Shown: positions 54,765-63,876, counted from the stretch's first letter. The stretch is DNA of 64,000 bases from Halomonas sp. McH1-25 (GCF_022348165.1 NZ_JAKRFI010000011.1:57489-121488); one strand, 5' to 3'. The notes: generated from the letters alone by a model not told the origin. Program-made: numbers and translations.

Positions 54765-55180
54765 CCGGCCGCGCCCGCGATCAGCGATTGGACGTAGCGC
54801 AATAGATCCTCGGCACGCCCCTCACTGACCAGTTGCTCTGGGGTCTTGAAATCGAATGCGCTGATCGGCTCATTGCGGAACCAGAACGCGGCATCCTGGA
54901 AGGCGCCATTCAACTCAGCTGCGGCGCTCATGACTCGCACCGCGTCCCGTAGGTAGGCTTGCAGCTTCTCGGCCCCTTGGGCACGGTTCACGGTTACGCG
55001 ATGCACGTGCGCCCGGGCAGCCAGTGTCTGAACATCCATGCCCAGGGCAAGGCAGAACATCTTGGGACTGATAATGGGGCTCTTGTCATGCCGTGCTCGA
55101 GCTTTCAGGTCAAAAATAAACTGATCGAAGGTATCGGGAGCTTCGTAGCCGGATGGCTCGATGATGGCTTCAGCACTCAT
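54761..55180 (-). CDS. Xre/MbcA/ParS-type antitoxin (second module)
   Basis: A 139-aa antitoxin with a central helix-turn-helix (FCLALGMDVQTLAARAHVHR, about residues 42-62) and a C-terminal DUF2384 toxin-binding part (AAFWFRNEPISAFDFKTPEQLV; here the Trp-Phe-Arg core is well preserved). It would block the RES toxin and repress the operon. The upstream leader (55181-55230) has no palindrome as strong as at 30.0 kb. Confidence 0.9.
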   Translation of the reverse strand: MSAEAIIEPSGYEAPDTFDQFIFDLKARARHDKSPIISPKMFCLALGMDVQTLAARAHVHRVTVNRAQGAEKLQAYLRDAVRVMSAAAELNGAFQDAAFWFRNEPISAFDFKTPEQLVSEGRAEDLLRYVQSLIAGAAG

Positions 55181-55292
55181 AGCCTAACCTCCCTACAGAT
55201 AGGCAGCAGAATTGCTACATAAATGCATCATAGTCGTTCCAGTCACTCCCGTCCACATCCCTGGCGATCGACACCGTAAGCATGCGCGGGTG

Positions 55293-55496
55293 CTAGCTGG
55301 CATTGATCAAGTGGCTGTCGTGAACCCACTGCATCCCGAGATCAATATACTCTCGCTGGTCAGAACCCAGGCCAGGATATACAACCCGAGATTGTTTCAG
55401 GGCATTGAGTAATGCCGTGCTCATGACGCTGCGTGCCTGGGGAGATAGCCCTGTAGCTTGCCGGCCGCTGGAAGCGGGAAAGGATTCCATCAGCAC
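55293..55496 (-). CDS. Small hypothetical protein downstream of DUF1294 gene
   Basis: A 67-codon frame begins at a GTG directly after the DUF1294 gene's stop and runs to 55293. It ends ...YIDLGMQWVHDSHLINAS and has no membrane segment. Its position in a possible operon is the main support; no domain is recognised. Confidence 0.35.
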   Translation of the reverse strand: MLMESFPASSGRQATGLSPQARSVMSTALLNALKQSRVVYPGLGSDQREYIDLGMQWVHDSHLINAS

Positions 55497-55778
55497 TCAA
55501 TGCCCAAGGTACGCGATCGTCAGGTAGAGCAGGCCAAGATTGAGCAGGGCGACGAGAGTAAGCTTGGCGCCAAATCCCGACTTGCGCGTCTTGTGACGAA
55601 ACATCAAGCGCCCCAGATACCCGCCCGGCCATCCGCCGAGGAGGGACAGCGAAAACAGCGTTGACTCTGCCGTGCGCCAGGTGCCTCGCCGTGCGGCGAG
55701 CTTGTCCCAGCCGAACATGAGAAACGTGGCCAGGCTCAAGGCGCAGTACCAGCCGATAAGCAGGGTGGGTAGACTCAT
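55497..55778 (-). CDS. DUF1294 small membrane protein
   Basis: A 93-aa inner-membrane protein with three hydrophobic segments and the DUF1294 hallmarks (FGWDKLAARRGTWRTAESTL, GGWPGGYLGRLMFRHKTRK). Function unknown; family members are often fused to cold-shock domains. The start overlaps the upstream gene's stop (ATGA). Confidence 0.85.
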   Translation of the reverse strand: MSLPTLLIGWYCALSLATFLMFGWDKLAARRGTWRTAESTLFSLSLLGGWPGGYLGRLMFRHKTRKSGFGAKLTLVALLNLGLLYLTIAYLGH

Positions 55779-56086
55779 GCCGGCTCCTCGAGGCAATGAG
55801 TGTCCTGATTGGCGGTACTCAGCTGCTCGAGGAAATAAGCCTGCTGGTGATCACTGCACAACCGAAATTCCAGAAAAGTCCCCTCCCGGTGACTGAGCTC
55901 ATCAAATCGGCCATCCGTATCCTGATAGTACAGGCGGCGTTTCCCCAGACCCTCAAGAGCGGCGTCGACCCGGGCGACGACGCTTTGCGCATCATGGGTA
56001 ATGGTGCGCCCACCGTCGTCCCGGTCTCGAATCAGGACAAATAGATCCGTCACCAATACAAGTTCATAGTGAGCCTGCATTACCAT
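55775..56086 (-). CDS. Hypothetical protein in DUF1294 operon
   Basis: A 103-aa soluble protein with no recognised domain, alpha/beta in outline (YELVLVTDLFVLIRDRDDGG, then FLEFRLCSDHQQAYFLEQL). It is the first gene of a small operon, coupled to the DUF1294 gene by a 4-bp overlap. Confidence 0.6.
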   Translation of the reverse strand: MVMQAHYELVLVTDLFVLIRDRDDGGRTITHDAQSVVARVDAALEGLGKRRLYYQDTDGRFDELSHREGTFLEFRLCSDHQQAYFLEQLSTANQDTHCLEEPA

Positions 56087-56785
56087 CCCATGTCTCCAGT
56101 AAACAATGATTCCTCAGGCCTGGCGTCGCTGACTCATAGCTCTTGCCATGATCAACGATATACCAATGAGAACCCAGAATATGTCAGGTAACAAAGACAG
56201 CAAGCGTAGAAAAGAAGCCTACCCATCCGGCTTATTGATCGGCGAGAGGAAGAGTGCTGCATGCACATCCGCTCGAGAGCTATTCTACAAGGGAACCGGG
56301 CGACGGTATGAAATACCAGGTAGGGGTTCACTCACCGCATACTGGATGAGGGATAAAGCAAAAAATAAGGCCGCTAAGCGGCCTAAGGTACACAGGGAAC
56401 TGATAAATAGGGCATCTATATAGAGCATTCCAATGCCCTGGTCACGACGCTCAGGTGCGTCGCGATCGAAGACGCGGAGCATCCTTGCCAGGAATCCGTT
56501 CCTGAACCGCCATTCCTTGGCGGAGCAAGGCTCCCCACAGGTAAAGGAGCTGGTAAAGGGCATCCTTACCTGTACTAACAAAGTAATGCGATACACATGC
56601 CAGTCGCTCGAATTAACTAATTCTTTCAAGGTGTTAACAAGCTGATGTTATCCGTCTCCTCGCGGAATAGCTGGTGGAGATGGGGCGTTGTGTCGCAAAA
56701 AAGCAACGAATTAATGAATACAAAACCCCTGGACAACAATTTCAATGACTTAAGGTGTCTCAAATAAGAGACAGGTAGCAGGGAG
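56087..56785. other. Accessory gap with a palindromic terminator-like element
   Basis: About 700 AT-richer bases. Frames exist on both strands but none has family resemblance or RBS. At 56368-56384 lies AGGCCGCT-A-AGCGGCCT, preceded on the plus strand by an A-run, so it would be a terminator for a leftward transcript. What would end there is not clear. Confidence 0.4.
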
Positions 56786-57439
56786 TCAGGGTGACAACAG
56801 CCAGCCCTTTCGCAAGGCCTCAAGGATGGCAGCGTCGTTTGGGTGTTTCAGGACCTCTGCCAGAAGAGAGCGCGGTACCAGGCTAACCGCCTGGCTCTCC
56901 CAGCCCATCGAGGCTGGGGAGCCCCCAATGCGTCGGGCCAAGTAGTAGCGACAAACGCTGGTGGAGCGCGTCACATCCGTCAGCCAGCTCACCAGTTGCA
57001 CATGGAGCCCTGCTTCCTCATAGGCTTCGCGGACGGCCGTTGCTTCGAGACTCCAGCCAGGATCGCGCTTGCCCTTGGGAAAGGTTGCCGAGTAGCCCCC
57101 GAAGGCATTACTGGGGTGAATGATCCAAACTCGCCCATCCGGCTCGAGAATGATCGTGCCGGCAGCGGGCTTATGTCCAGTCGCAACCGACATTGGTGGG
57201 GCGGAGGCAATAGTAAAAGGCAGGTCGCCCAGCATCGCCTGCCAGATATCAGGTTCCGGGGCAGGTGCTTCCCACTTTGAGAAGGCAATCCCATTCAGGC
57301 TGGACGGGAGCGGCCCACCGGGCACGACGGTGGCGAGGGCCTTAGGGTCGGTCCAGCTTGATAACGACGTAGGCGAGGAGGGGGTGGACAGTACGACGCG
57401 CTGGCCATGGTCATCGTTGAGAGGATGGTAAACGGACAT
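56786..57439 (-). CDS. Nudix hydrolase
   Basis: A 217-aa Nudix-fold protein. The signature is at about residues 125-150: GKRDPGWSLEATAVREAYEEAGL. The RE..EE metal-binding core is intact, but the first Glu of the Nudix box is Trp (PGW instead of PGE), as in some ADP-ribose/diadenosine-type members where that position varies. The extra 90 N-terminal residues are unusual and unrecognised. The ATG at 57439 is chosen over an upstream Met for its GGAG. It probably hydrolyses a nucleoside diphosphate derivative; substrate unknown. Confidence 0.82.
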   Translation of the reverse strand: MSVYHPLNDDHGQRVVLSTPSSPTSLSSWTDPKALATVVPGGPLPSSLNGIAFSKWEAPAPEPDIWQAMLGDLPFTIASAPPMSVATGHKPAAGTIILEPDGRVWIIHPSNAFGGYSATFPKGKRDPGWSLEATAVREAYEEAGLHVQLVSWLTDVTRSTSVCRYYLARRIGGSPASMGWESQAVSLVPRSLLAEVLKHPNDAAILEALRKGWLLSP

Positions 57440-57549
57440 CGCTAATAAAACTCCAATGTTGGCACCCAAGATACAGGGAGCCATATATTAAAGCTTATGT
57501 ATAAAAGGTCGATAGACATAGGGATTTTGAACTTTTCAGAGACTCTGCA

Positions 57550-57957
57550 ATGAAAAAATGGCTCGCATTTCTGTTCGCCCCCCTGCTGACTATTTGGGTA
57601 ATGGACTTCATCAGCGCCTTTATTGTCGCCGGGATATTTCAGCAGGACCGAGGTAGCTTTATCGGCTGCGCTGTGCTGTTCGCCATTCACTTTGTGGGCG
57701 GCACCATGCTATACCAGTTGGCACCGTCAATTCGCAAGTTGCCACTGGCTATGCTGGGGGCATTCTTGTATACCGCAGCTTCAATCTACCTCGGCATTAC
57801 AACCCATGGGCTGGAAGGCGAGTTCATGGGCGAGAAGGGAGTCCACCAGTTCCGGTTTTGGGTTGAACTCTCTCAAGCGGCCGGAATATTCCTAGGGGTT
57901 TATGGCTTGCATGCCAGTGAGAAAGAGGAACAAGCACGACTTCAGCATAAAGGATAG
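57550..57957 (+). CDS. Four-helix inner-membrane protein, unknown
   Basis: A 135-aa protein with four membrane helices (roughly residues 5-30, 40-58, 65-85 and 105-125), a short polar loop with HGLEGEFMGEKG, and a charged C-terminus. No family recognised. A clean terminator follows at 57970. Confidence 0.7.
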   Translation: MKKWLAFLFAPLLTIWVMDFISAFIVAGIFQQDRGSFIGCAVLFAIHFVGGTMLYQLAPSIRKLPLAMLGAFLYTAASIYLGITTHGLEGEFMGEKGVHQFRFWVELSQAAGIFLGVYGLHASEKEEQARLQHKG

Positions 57958-57969
57958 TTCTGTCACGCT

Positions 57970-57992
57970 GGGGCTCGGAGAGCCCCCTTTTT
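57970..57992 (+). terminator. Rho-independent terminator
   Basis: The perfect 7-bp stem GGGGCTC-GGA-GAGCCCC is followed by CTTTTTA, directly after the membrane protein gene. Confidence 0.85.
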
Positions 57993-58110
57993 ATTGCCCG
58001 TATAGGGTAGGGTAATAACTGCGAACTATATAAATAATAGCTTTAAATAAGTCTATATCCCATTTCCTGCTCCCCAATTTTCATAAACTAAACGGTGCTT
58101 ATCCAAAGCT

Positions 58111-58305
58111 TTATATGCGGTTGGCATTCAGTTTGTCGCAACATTCTTTTGCAGTTTCTTGAGATGAAAACACGACAGGCAAACGGGCTTTATTGCCTAT
58201 GTCCCTGATGCGCCACAGAACTTCATAGTTTGTGATCAAATGCAGTGCATCACCTTTAATAGCTATTGGTCGGGCGCACATAACAACAGTATATTTAAAT
58301 TGCAT
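58111..58305 (-). CDS. Small hypothetical protein
   Basis: A 64-aa protein. Its ATG at 58305 has GAGGAT upstream; the open frame further up looks unrelated. It includes two Cys close together (KECCDKLN). The gene is AT-rich and lies beside the recombinase gene, so probably part of a mobile segment. Confidence 0.5.
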   Translation of the reverse strand: MQFKYTVVMCARPIAIKGDALHLITNYEVLWRIRDIGNKARLPVVFSSQETAKECCDKLNANRI

Positions 58306-58681
58306 TGTAAATCCTCGCCGGTAATATAAATTTGAGTATAAACCACGCAGCGGAGGGGTGCGTAGAAAGGGGGAGTTGGTTAATGCTTGGCTAAACCTTT
58401 GTTTTTGATGCATTATTATTAGCAAACCTTTATTTGCAAAATACATTTAAAACCGGATATGCATAATAGGAACGTCACAACAATAATTGTAGTACATGCG
58501 GAAAGTATCAGTCCACCAAGGCAAAAGCAGCCCGGTTATAAACTGATTTTTCTTGTAATCAATCTGGAGAAATGTAATGCTTGCAAAGCAAGGATGCGCT
58601 GCCAGCCAAGGATGGTTTTTTATAAAAATCAGCAACTTAGCACTCTCTGACGTAAGCAAAGCAGCATCCGCAGCATCGCAT
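58306..58681. other. AT-rich gap next to the recombinase gene
   Basis: About 375 bases. A minus-strand frame (58447-58707) overlaps the recombinase end and has an unlikely composition. I see no supported gene; possible attachment-site region of the recombinase, but no repeat was found. Confidence 0.35.
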
Positions 58682-59830
58682 TTACTTATCTTCCGCAGTT
58701 TTGGCACGAAATCGGTCGGCGTTTAGATTGGCTGCCTTGGCTCGATATTCGCTGCTTTCGTCAAACACATAGGTTTCGGTGGTCGCCATTGATGCATGAC
58801 CCAGCAATATCTGTAGCTCACGCAGCGCCATACCTGCGTTGAACAGATCGGTGGCGAAGGTGCGCCGCAAATCGTGGGGTGCGATGGATATCCCTGTCAA
58901 TCCTTCAGCTTGCTTACGAATTACATCGATCCGGCTGTTGATGCTGGCGGTCGACAGGCCTTTCACGACGACGTCCGGCGCTTTGCGTTTATTCCATACC
59001 GGCGTAAAGAGTGCGCCTGGCTTGTCGCCCCGATAGTTTTTAACATAATCAATCAAGCGATCCCAAACCGCCCCGGGAACCTGAATCATCCGGTCCTTGT
59101 TGCCTTTGCCAGTGATCTTGATTTCTCGGGTCACGAAGTTGATGTCGGAAAGCTGGATGCCGGACACCTCTGCGCGGCGGGGACCGGTGGTGGCCATCAA
59201 GGCAATCATCAGGCCGTCGCGCCGAGATCGAGCATCGTCTTTGGCGTCGCACACATCCAGCAAGGCCCGAATGACGCGCTCAGGATGCGCCTTGCCGCCC
59301 GGGAGCTTTCTGTAGCGAATCGCGGAAACGCTCTTGATCAGCTCAAAGGTTTCGTGATCCATCAACCGAAGTTTCCAGGCTTCCTTCGCTACGCCGCGCA
59401 GGAGGGCCCGGTAGGAATTCCGAGTGGCGCCGGCAAGCTCAAGATCCCGAAGGTGAGCAAGCAGTTCGTCGACGACCTCGGAGCTGAGATCTTCCCAGTG
59501 CACAAAGTCGTAAGGGAAGAGCTGATTGGGATGGAGCTGACGGGCATCACCATCCACCCCCAGTCGCCGCGGGTTGGGGGCACCCAACAGCAGGGCGAGC
59601 TTGTTGAGCTGGCTGCGCTTGCTGACCGCAGAGACCGAGGATTCCTGGGCGCGGAGGTGGCGGTACCCGGGGTTGCGTGATCGGGGCAAGGGGGATGGCG
59701 AAATCCGGACCGGTGCGCGATCGAAATCCACCGGGAAAGGCTGCAAGGGAGCCCCGACAATGCCGCCAGCGGGTAAATAGTCGCCATTCTGGCCAGAAGT
59801 CGGCTGGGGAAAGGCGTTGTGTGTGGTCAT
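58682..59830 (-). CDS. Tyrosine recombinase (site-specific integrase)
   Basis: A 382-aa phage-type integrase. An N-terminal SAM-like core-binding domain (LLAHLRDLELAGATRNSYRALL, about residues 120-150) precedes the catalytic domain with all six conserved positions in order: Arg in TGPRRAEVSG, Lys in ITGKGNKDR, His-x-x-Arg in HDLRRTFATD, His in LGHASMATT and Tyr in TETYV. The extended N-terminus (first about 80 residues) is unusual. No adjacent tRNA or direct repeat was found; it may mobilise the accessory genes to its right. Confidence 0.92.
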   Translation of the reverse strand: MTTHNAFPQPTSGQNGDYLPAGGIVGAPLQPFPVDFDRAPVRISPSPLPRSRNPGYRHLRAQESSVSAVSKRSQLNKLALLLGAPNPRRLGVDGDARQLHPNQLFPYDFVHWEDLSSEVVDELLAHLRDLELAGATRNSYRALLRGVAKEAWKLRLMDHETFELIKSVSAIRYRKLPGGKAHPERVIRALLDVCDAKDDARSRRDGLMIALMATTGPRRAEVSGIQLSDINFVTREIKITGKGNKDRMIQVPGAVWDRLIDYVKNYRGDKPGALFTPVWNKRKAPDVVVKGLSTASINSRIDVIRKQAEGLTGISIAPHDLRRTFATDLFNAGMALRELQILLGHASMATTETYVFDESSEYRAKAANLNADRFRAKTAEDK

Positions 59831-60453
59831 TTGGCCTCACTTATTTTGTAGTCCATCGCACTGGAACCCGCATGGTTGGTGGCTTCGCTAGGATTTTACG
59901 GTGTCACACAGGGGTCTAATTTTAAAATCTGTGCAGTGCCACGGGCTAAGCATCCCAACTTTTCGCGTATAGGCCCTAAATCAGAGGGGATTCTCAATCA
60001 GGAATCGGTCGCCGCCATCAGCCACCGGTTAACCATACCGGGAACGTGAACCGATGCCGAGCATGAATTCTGTGACCTAAGGCCCCTGCTTTTTTAGGTC
60101 TATAAAACTAATTATAATCATCATTATATCAAATTTGGAGTATCGTAAAAGGCTCGCCCAATTTGCAGTTGCCTTGCCCTACGCGGTCTCACCTCGGGCC
60201 GGCTGACAACACCCGCCTCTCTTCACTCCCGGCGCAATGCAACGCTGCTTCTCTGCTATCACCTGTGATCTCTCGCTACCGATCATGGCAAGAATCTTTC
60301 AGAATAGTTCATCGGGACAACATTATGCCCCGCACCTGGGCCCGCTTCCTACTGATAGCCCCGCACTCGCCAAGCAAACCTTACGCATGCATAAGTCCCG
60401 GCAGAGTAGCGTGATAATATCACGCTTTAGAGTGAAGCCGGTCTCGGCACCAC
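59831..60453. other. Gap with palindrome CGTGATAATATCACG
   Basis: No gene is recognisable in these 620 bases, which include AT-rich parts. At 60410-60424 lies the palindrome CGTGATAATATCACG (extended to GCGTGAT-AAT-ATCACGC at 60409-60425). A second, very similar palindrome precedes the gene at 62541. Confidence 0.5.
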
Positions 60454-60807
60454 TTACTCGATACGGCCACGTGCGGCCATGAGATAAATCTCACTGTGGT
60501 GAAAACTGGGACCTAGGGGCAGATGAAAATATCCGGTCATTCCGGAACTCAGCGGCTCAACGGCAGTGTAAATTCCAAGATCTTCCTCCTTCGGACTTTG
60601 CTTATGCAGCATAACCACTTTGTCATCAGACCTGCCGTCTTCTAAAAGAATACGGAAAACAAGGCTATGTATCTGTATCCCCGCGACATGGAAACTCACT
60701 GTTCCAGAAAACCGATAAGGGGTCAGCGAGAACCAACTTGGCGATTCAATCTTTTCGCCATTAATGTTTATTGTCTCGTACAACCATACTAACGGTATAT
60801 TATCCAA
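60454..60807 (-). CDS. Unknown protein, possible downstream part of a frameshifted gene
   Basis: A 117-codon frame beginning at TTG with no good RBS; it is open for four codons further upstream before a stop. Beta-rich (ETININGEKIESPSWFSL, TVSFHVAGIQIHSLVF). It follows a 55-aa exported fragment after 28 bases in another frame, so the two may be pieces of one secreted protein. Confidence 0.5.
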   Translation of the reverse strand: MDNIPLVWLYETININGEKIESPSWFSLTPYRFSGTVSFHVAGIQIHSLVFRILLEDGRSDDKVVMLHKQSPKEEDLGIYTAVEPLSSGMTGYFHLPLGPSFHHSEIYLMAARGRIE

Positions 60808-60835
60808 GTGCGGGGACAGCTACCTCTTTTGCTTC

Positions 60836-61003
60836 CTAGCAAGGCTCGCCTTTACTACGAATGGGAAATAAAGATGCTTGCGGCCCGCTCAGCTGTATGC
60901 AGTATTTTTCGTCATTGGCATACCCAGTCAGCGAGTATGGCAGAGCTGTACCGTCGCTTAGGAATAATGCCAGTGCGGCCGGGACTGCGAATATTCGCCT
61001 CAT
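60836..61003 (-). CDS. Small exported protein, perhaps the start of a split gene
   Basis: A 55-aa frame starting MRRIFAVPAALALFLSDGTA, a signal-peptide-like N-terminus with cleavage near GTA, then a short mature part with Cys35 and Cys55. It starts 3 bp after the previous stop (operon). A single-base shift would extend it into the 60454-60807 frame, a reasonable length for a periplasmic protein. The frameshift is conjecture. Confidence 0.5.
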   Translation of the reverse strand: MRRIFAVPAALALFLSDGTALPYSLTGYANDEKYCIQLSGPQASLFPIRSKGEPC

Positions 61004-61006
61004 GGT

Positions 61007-61480
61007 TTATGCCTTCAAAGTGGTACGGCGCCTCTGCCGGCTGAAAGCGGATCGATAAGGATCTTCAGATATATCTAGACCGAGTCTATCGAGAAGGAGC
61101 CGCCCTTCTATTAATAGCTGGGCTAGCTCGAGTTCACTGTAGGGCCTGCTACTAGATAAAGTGTTAATTTGCTCGGGGCCGATTGCTTCGCATGTTCTCT
61201 GATCAATACTCTGGCTTTCTTTGAAGCAATTTATGACCGAGACGGCCGCTGATAAAGCGCTGAGCGAGATCTGATTGTATGCAGTTTCTGCGTCCTCCGC
61301 TTCCCCTTCTTCTACCATCATGAGGAGATCTTCCATAAAGGACATGACTATATTTTCAGTGATTGTACGTACCGTATCCACATGTATGCAAATTACATTT
61401 AAATTGTCCGATGAGATGCTTGAAGTTAACGGTATAAGTTGGTGTTGGTTTGGCTGCATGCCACTGCTCATACTCAGCAT
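61007..61480 (-). CDS. Unknown soluble protein
   Basis: A 157-aa acidic, helical protein with no recognised domain (MSFMEDLLMMVEEGEAEDAETAYNQI; ELELAQLLIEGRLLLDRLGL). Its ATG overlaps the preceding 43-aa gene by 7 bases. A second Met at residue 4 is an alternative start. Confidence 0.55.
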   Translation of the reverse strand: MLSMSSGMQPNQHQLIPLTSSISSDNLNVICIHVDTVRTITENIVMSFMEDLLMMVEEGEAEDAETAYNQISLSALSAAVSVINCFKESQSIDQRTCEAIGPEQINTLSSSRPYSELELAQLLIEGRLLLDRLGLDISEDPYRSAFSRQRRRTTLKA

Positions 61481-61605
61481 AACTCGTTGATTTGGTACGC
61501 GGGGGTTGCGTCCTCATGTAGGACGACTTTATATTGTGCGTCTACCATAGCATCGTCTGGTTTAATAGCTGCCACGGTATACTTCCTCACTGATTCGTTG
61601 TACAT
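61474..61605 (-). CDS. Small ORF at head of unknown operon
   Basis: A 43-aa frame MYNESVRKYTVAAIKPDDA... ending in QINELC*, overlapping the start of the next gene (ATGCTGA). It has only a weak RBS. Support comes from the overlap and protein-like composition. Confidence 0.35.
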   Translation of the reverse strand: MYNESVRKYTVAAIKPDDAMVDAQYKVVLHEDATPAYQINELC

Positions 61606-61753
61606 TGACTTCGCTAAATACGGTTACAACGGTGCGGCGGCCGTTTTCGTTAACTACGATAAACGTGATGTAATATCCACTCTTTCATGCTTCAACCACA
61701 GAAATACTGCCATATTTCCTCTGCTTATTTTTACGGACGTGATGCTCTGCCAT
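61562..61753 (-). pseudogene. Possible broken small gene
   Basis: A frame starting MAEHHVRKNKQRK has one TGA (61685-61687) and then continues with KSGYYITFIVVNENGRRTVV, a protein-like stretch, to 61562. The internal stop breaks it. It overlaps the 43-aa ORF in another frame; at most one of the two is real in each stretch. Confidence 0.3.
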
Positions 61754-62175
61754 GGAGATTTTATTTCCCCAGATTCTGACGATAAGTATATTGGTCGACA
61801 GCATACTTAGTCAAATAGACGGTGCATATGGAAGGGGGGGTTCTATTCTATCATGTTCCTCGCAATAAACTGCTTTATCAAAAAAATTTTCATCTCTAGA
61901 TTATCTAGATCCTGAAACAATACTAGATCATGGCTTGCCGTTATGTTCCCCCATTCCAACCGTGCCTTTAGGAACCTGAATACGGTTTTAAATCTTTTTC
62001 GCTGAAGCTCCTTGAATAAGAGTATTTAACACCCCCTTTAGTTAATTACCAATGAACACTACTTCCTTTTGCAGGCTCTGAGAAGGAATAACGATGATGA
62101 GCCAGATCTCGGTCGCGTTGTACTTTGGTGCGGGTCTGGCTCCGTACGCTTCGGTTAGCTCGCTAGCATCGGGCA
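61754..62175. other. AT-rich gap, nothing supported
   Basis: About 420 bases with no recognisable gene or clear structure. A very short frame near 62094 has a ribosome-binding site but overlaps the convergent gene and is not supported. Confidence 0.35.
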
Positions 62176-62541
62176 TCACTTCGTCCTGCCGGGCCTTTTA
62201 GCGTATTCCCGGCGCTTCCTGAGTCGAGTTTGAAGCCGCAACCAATCCTCAGGCTGTATCCATCGATTGGCCCAGTCGAGAAGCAGTTCAGCGCGATGAC
62301 GGTCGCTGTACTCTTCCGGATAGTTCACGAAATCGCTGGCCAGCGCTAGCAGCTGACTACGGCCATCACGTGCAGAGAGAATTAAGGCGTTCGTCATTCC
62401 ATGCGCCTGGGCAGCCTTGTTGGCTAACTCGGCGCTCCGAGCAAGGTTGAGGGTCCGCGTTGTTGGATCAAATGCGGCGTCCAGAAGAATGCCGAGCCAT
62501 AGGGATACCTCGGCTGGCTGAATTTTGCGAGCTCGTGCCAT
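62176..62541 (-). CDS. Hypothetical soluble protein
   Basis: A 121-aa basic, helical protein (MARARKIQPAEVSLWLGILLD, then SAELANKAAQAHGMTNALIL and RLRKRREYAKRPGRTK at the C-terminus). I recognise no family; the basic ends and helices suggest nucleic-acid contact. It lies 28 bp after a perfect palindrome. Confidence 0.65.
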   Translation of the reverse strand: MARARKIQPAEVSLWLGILLDAAFDPTTRTLNLARSAELANKAAQAHGMTNALILSARDGRSQLLALASDFVNYPEEYSDRHRAELLLDWANRWIQPEDWLRLQTRLRKRREYAKRPGRTK

Positions 62542-62568
62542 ATGGGAACCTGGTAGTTTTATCTGTAC

Positions 62569-62583
62569 CGTGATTTTATCACG
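62569..62583. promoter_or_regulatory. Palindrome CGTGATTTTATCACG (probable operator)
   Basis: A perfect 6-bp-arm palindrome directly upstream of the minus-strand gene at 62541. It shares arms and spacing with CGTGATAATATCACG at 60410-60424. The repeated use suggests one regulator for this accessory segment. Confidence 0.5.
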
Positions 62584-62639
62584 TTTATTAATTAGGCAGA
62601 AACCATCCTCAACGAGCGTGGTGAGGTTTAAACGCCGAT

Positions 62640-63807
62640 GAATTTCTCCATCACGGCATTGTCTAGGCAGTTACCCTTACGAGACATGCTGACTTCGGCG
62701 CCTCGGGCGGTCACCCGGTAGCGGTATCTGTCATTTGGTACTGCCAGCCCTGGTCGGAGTGCAACACCAGCCCCTTGGCGTCACCGACCTTCCTAAGGGC
62801 ATTATCCAGCATCGTCACGCCCATCAGTATTCGGGGCGTGCGCGCCACTTCATAGGCCACGACTTCCTGGTTATACAGGTCCAGCACCGGCGAGAGGCGG
62901 ACCTCCTCGCCTCGAATGTTGAACTCCGTGACATCCGTGGCACATTTCCGGTGGGGGCGGTCCGTCCGGAAGCCTCGCTGCAGCCTGTTGGGCGCGATGC
63001 GGCCCGCCTCAGCTCGTTAGGAGCGGTAGCGCTTGGGACGCACCCACGATTTCAGGCCCAACTGGCTCATCAGCTTCTGCACGGTCTTGTAATTGAGGCG
63101 GCAGCCCTCACGGCGCAGAGCCAGGGTGACGCGCCGGGAGCCGTAGCGGCCTTTGTGAGCGTGGAAGATGCGCTAGATACGCTGCTACTGGGCGGCATGG
63201 GCGTTCAGCACCCGGCACTAGTAGTAGGCGCTGCGTGCCAACCCAGCGGCCCGCAGCAAGTGCTTGTGCGCATGGTCATGCCTTAGCTCCTTGATCGTCA
63301 GCGTTTTTCTCGCCGGCCGAACGCTTTGCTTGAGCCAAGGCCTTCAGCTTTTTTAGATAAGCGTTCTCCGCCCGCAGATAGACGAGCTCTTCTGCCATCT
63401 CTTCGGGCGTCATGTCGCCAGGGGGCTTCTAACCGAGCTTCGGAGGCTTCTTCATGGGTCGGCGGACTTGAGGACGAGGGAGTAATGCATCGATGCCGCC
63501 TGCAGAATAGCGACGCTGCCAAGTCAGTATTGTCCTCCGCGCGGGAATATTGAAGTGACACAGGCTTCCCGGATCGATCGGCCCTGATCGAGAAGGCATA
63601 GGATTCCCGCTTGAAAGCCACACCATAGTGTGGACGTCGCCTACGCTGGATCAAGCCATCGTTGCCATGTTGGCGATAGGCCGCGACCCACATGCGTACG
63701 GTGCCATGGTCCAGGCCGAAACGGGCAGCGGTACGCTTGGCACCGCCACCTTGGCGCTCATGGTGGAGTACGACCACGAGCTTGAACTAGATCGAGAACT
63801 TGGCCAT
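62640..63807 (-). pseudogene. Degenerate IS150-like IS3-family element
   Basis: OrfA begins at 63807 (MAKFSI, then an in-frame TAG, then FKLVVVLHHERQGGGAKRTAARFG and HGTVRMWVAAYRQHG), with a frameshift near 63560 before the LVYLRAENAYLKKL coiled coil. OrfB (about 63290-62640) is recognisable only in pieces: SQLGLKSWVRPKRY and catalytic-core scraps, with several stops. Neither frame can produce a transposase. Confidence 0.7.
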
Positions 63808-63876
63808 GCATCCCCCTTAGGCTGAATCTAAGTCTTACTTTCGGGGGCAGTTCCAATTCGGCGGATTTTTTCTATG

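Noticed and set aside
56285..56629. Minus-strand 114-codon ORF
   Set aside because: Contains the terminator-like palindrome internally and lacks family resemblance or an RBS.
58447..58707. Minus-strand 86-codon ORF overlapping the recombinase 3' end
   Set aside because: Overlaps the integrase C-terminus in another frame, AT-rich, no RBS.
62094..62201. 35-codon ORF with AGAAGGA upstream
   Set aside because: Overlaps the convergent gene end, composition unremarkable, no conservation that can be judged.
62735..63286. Plus-strand ORF of 183 codons
   Set aside because: It is the reverse strand of the degenerate IS150-like OrfB.
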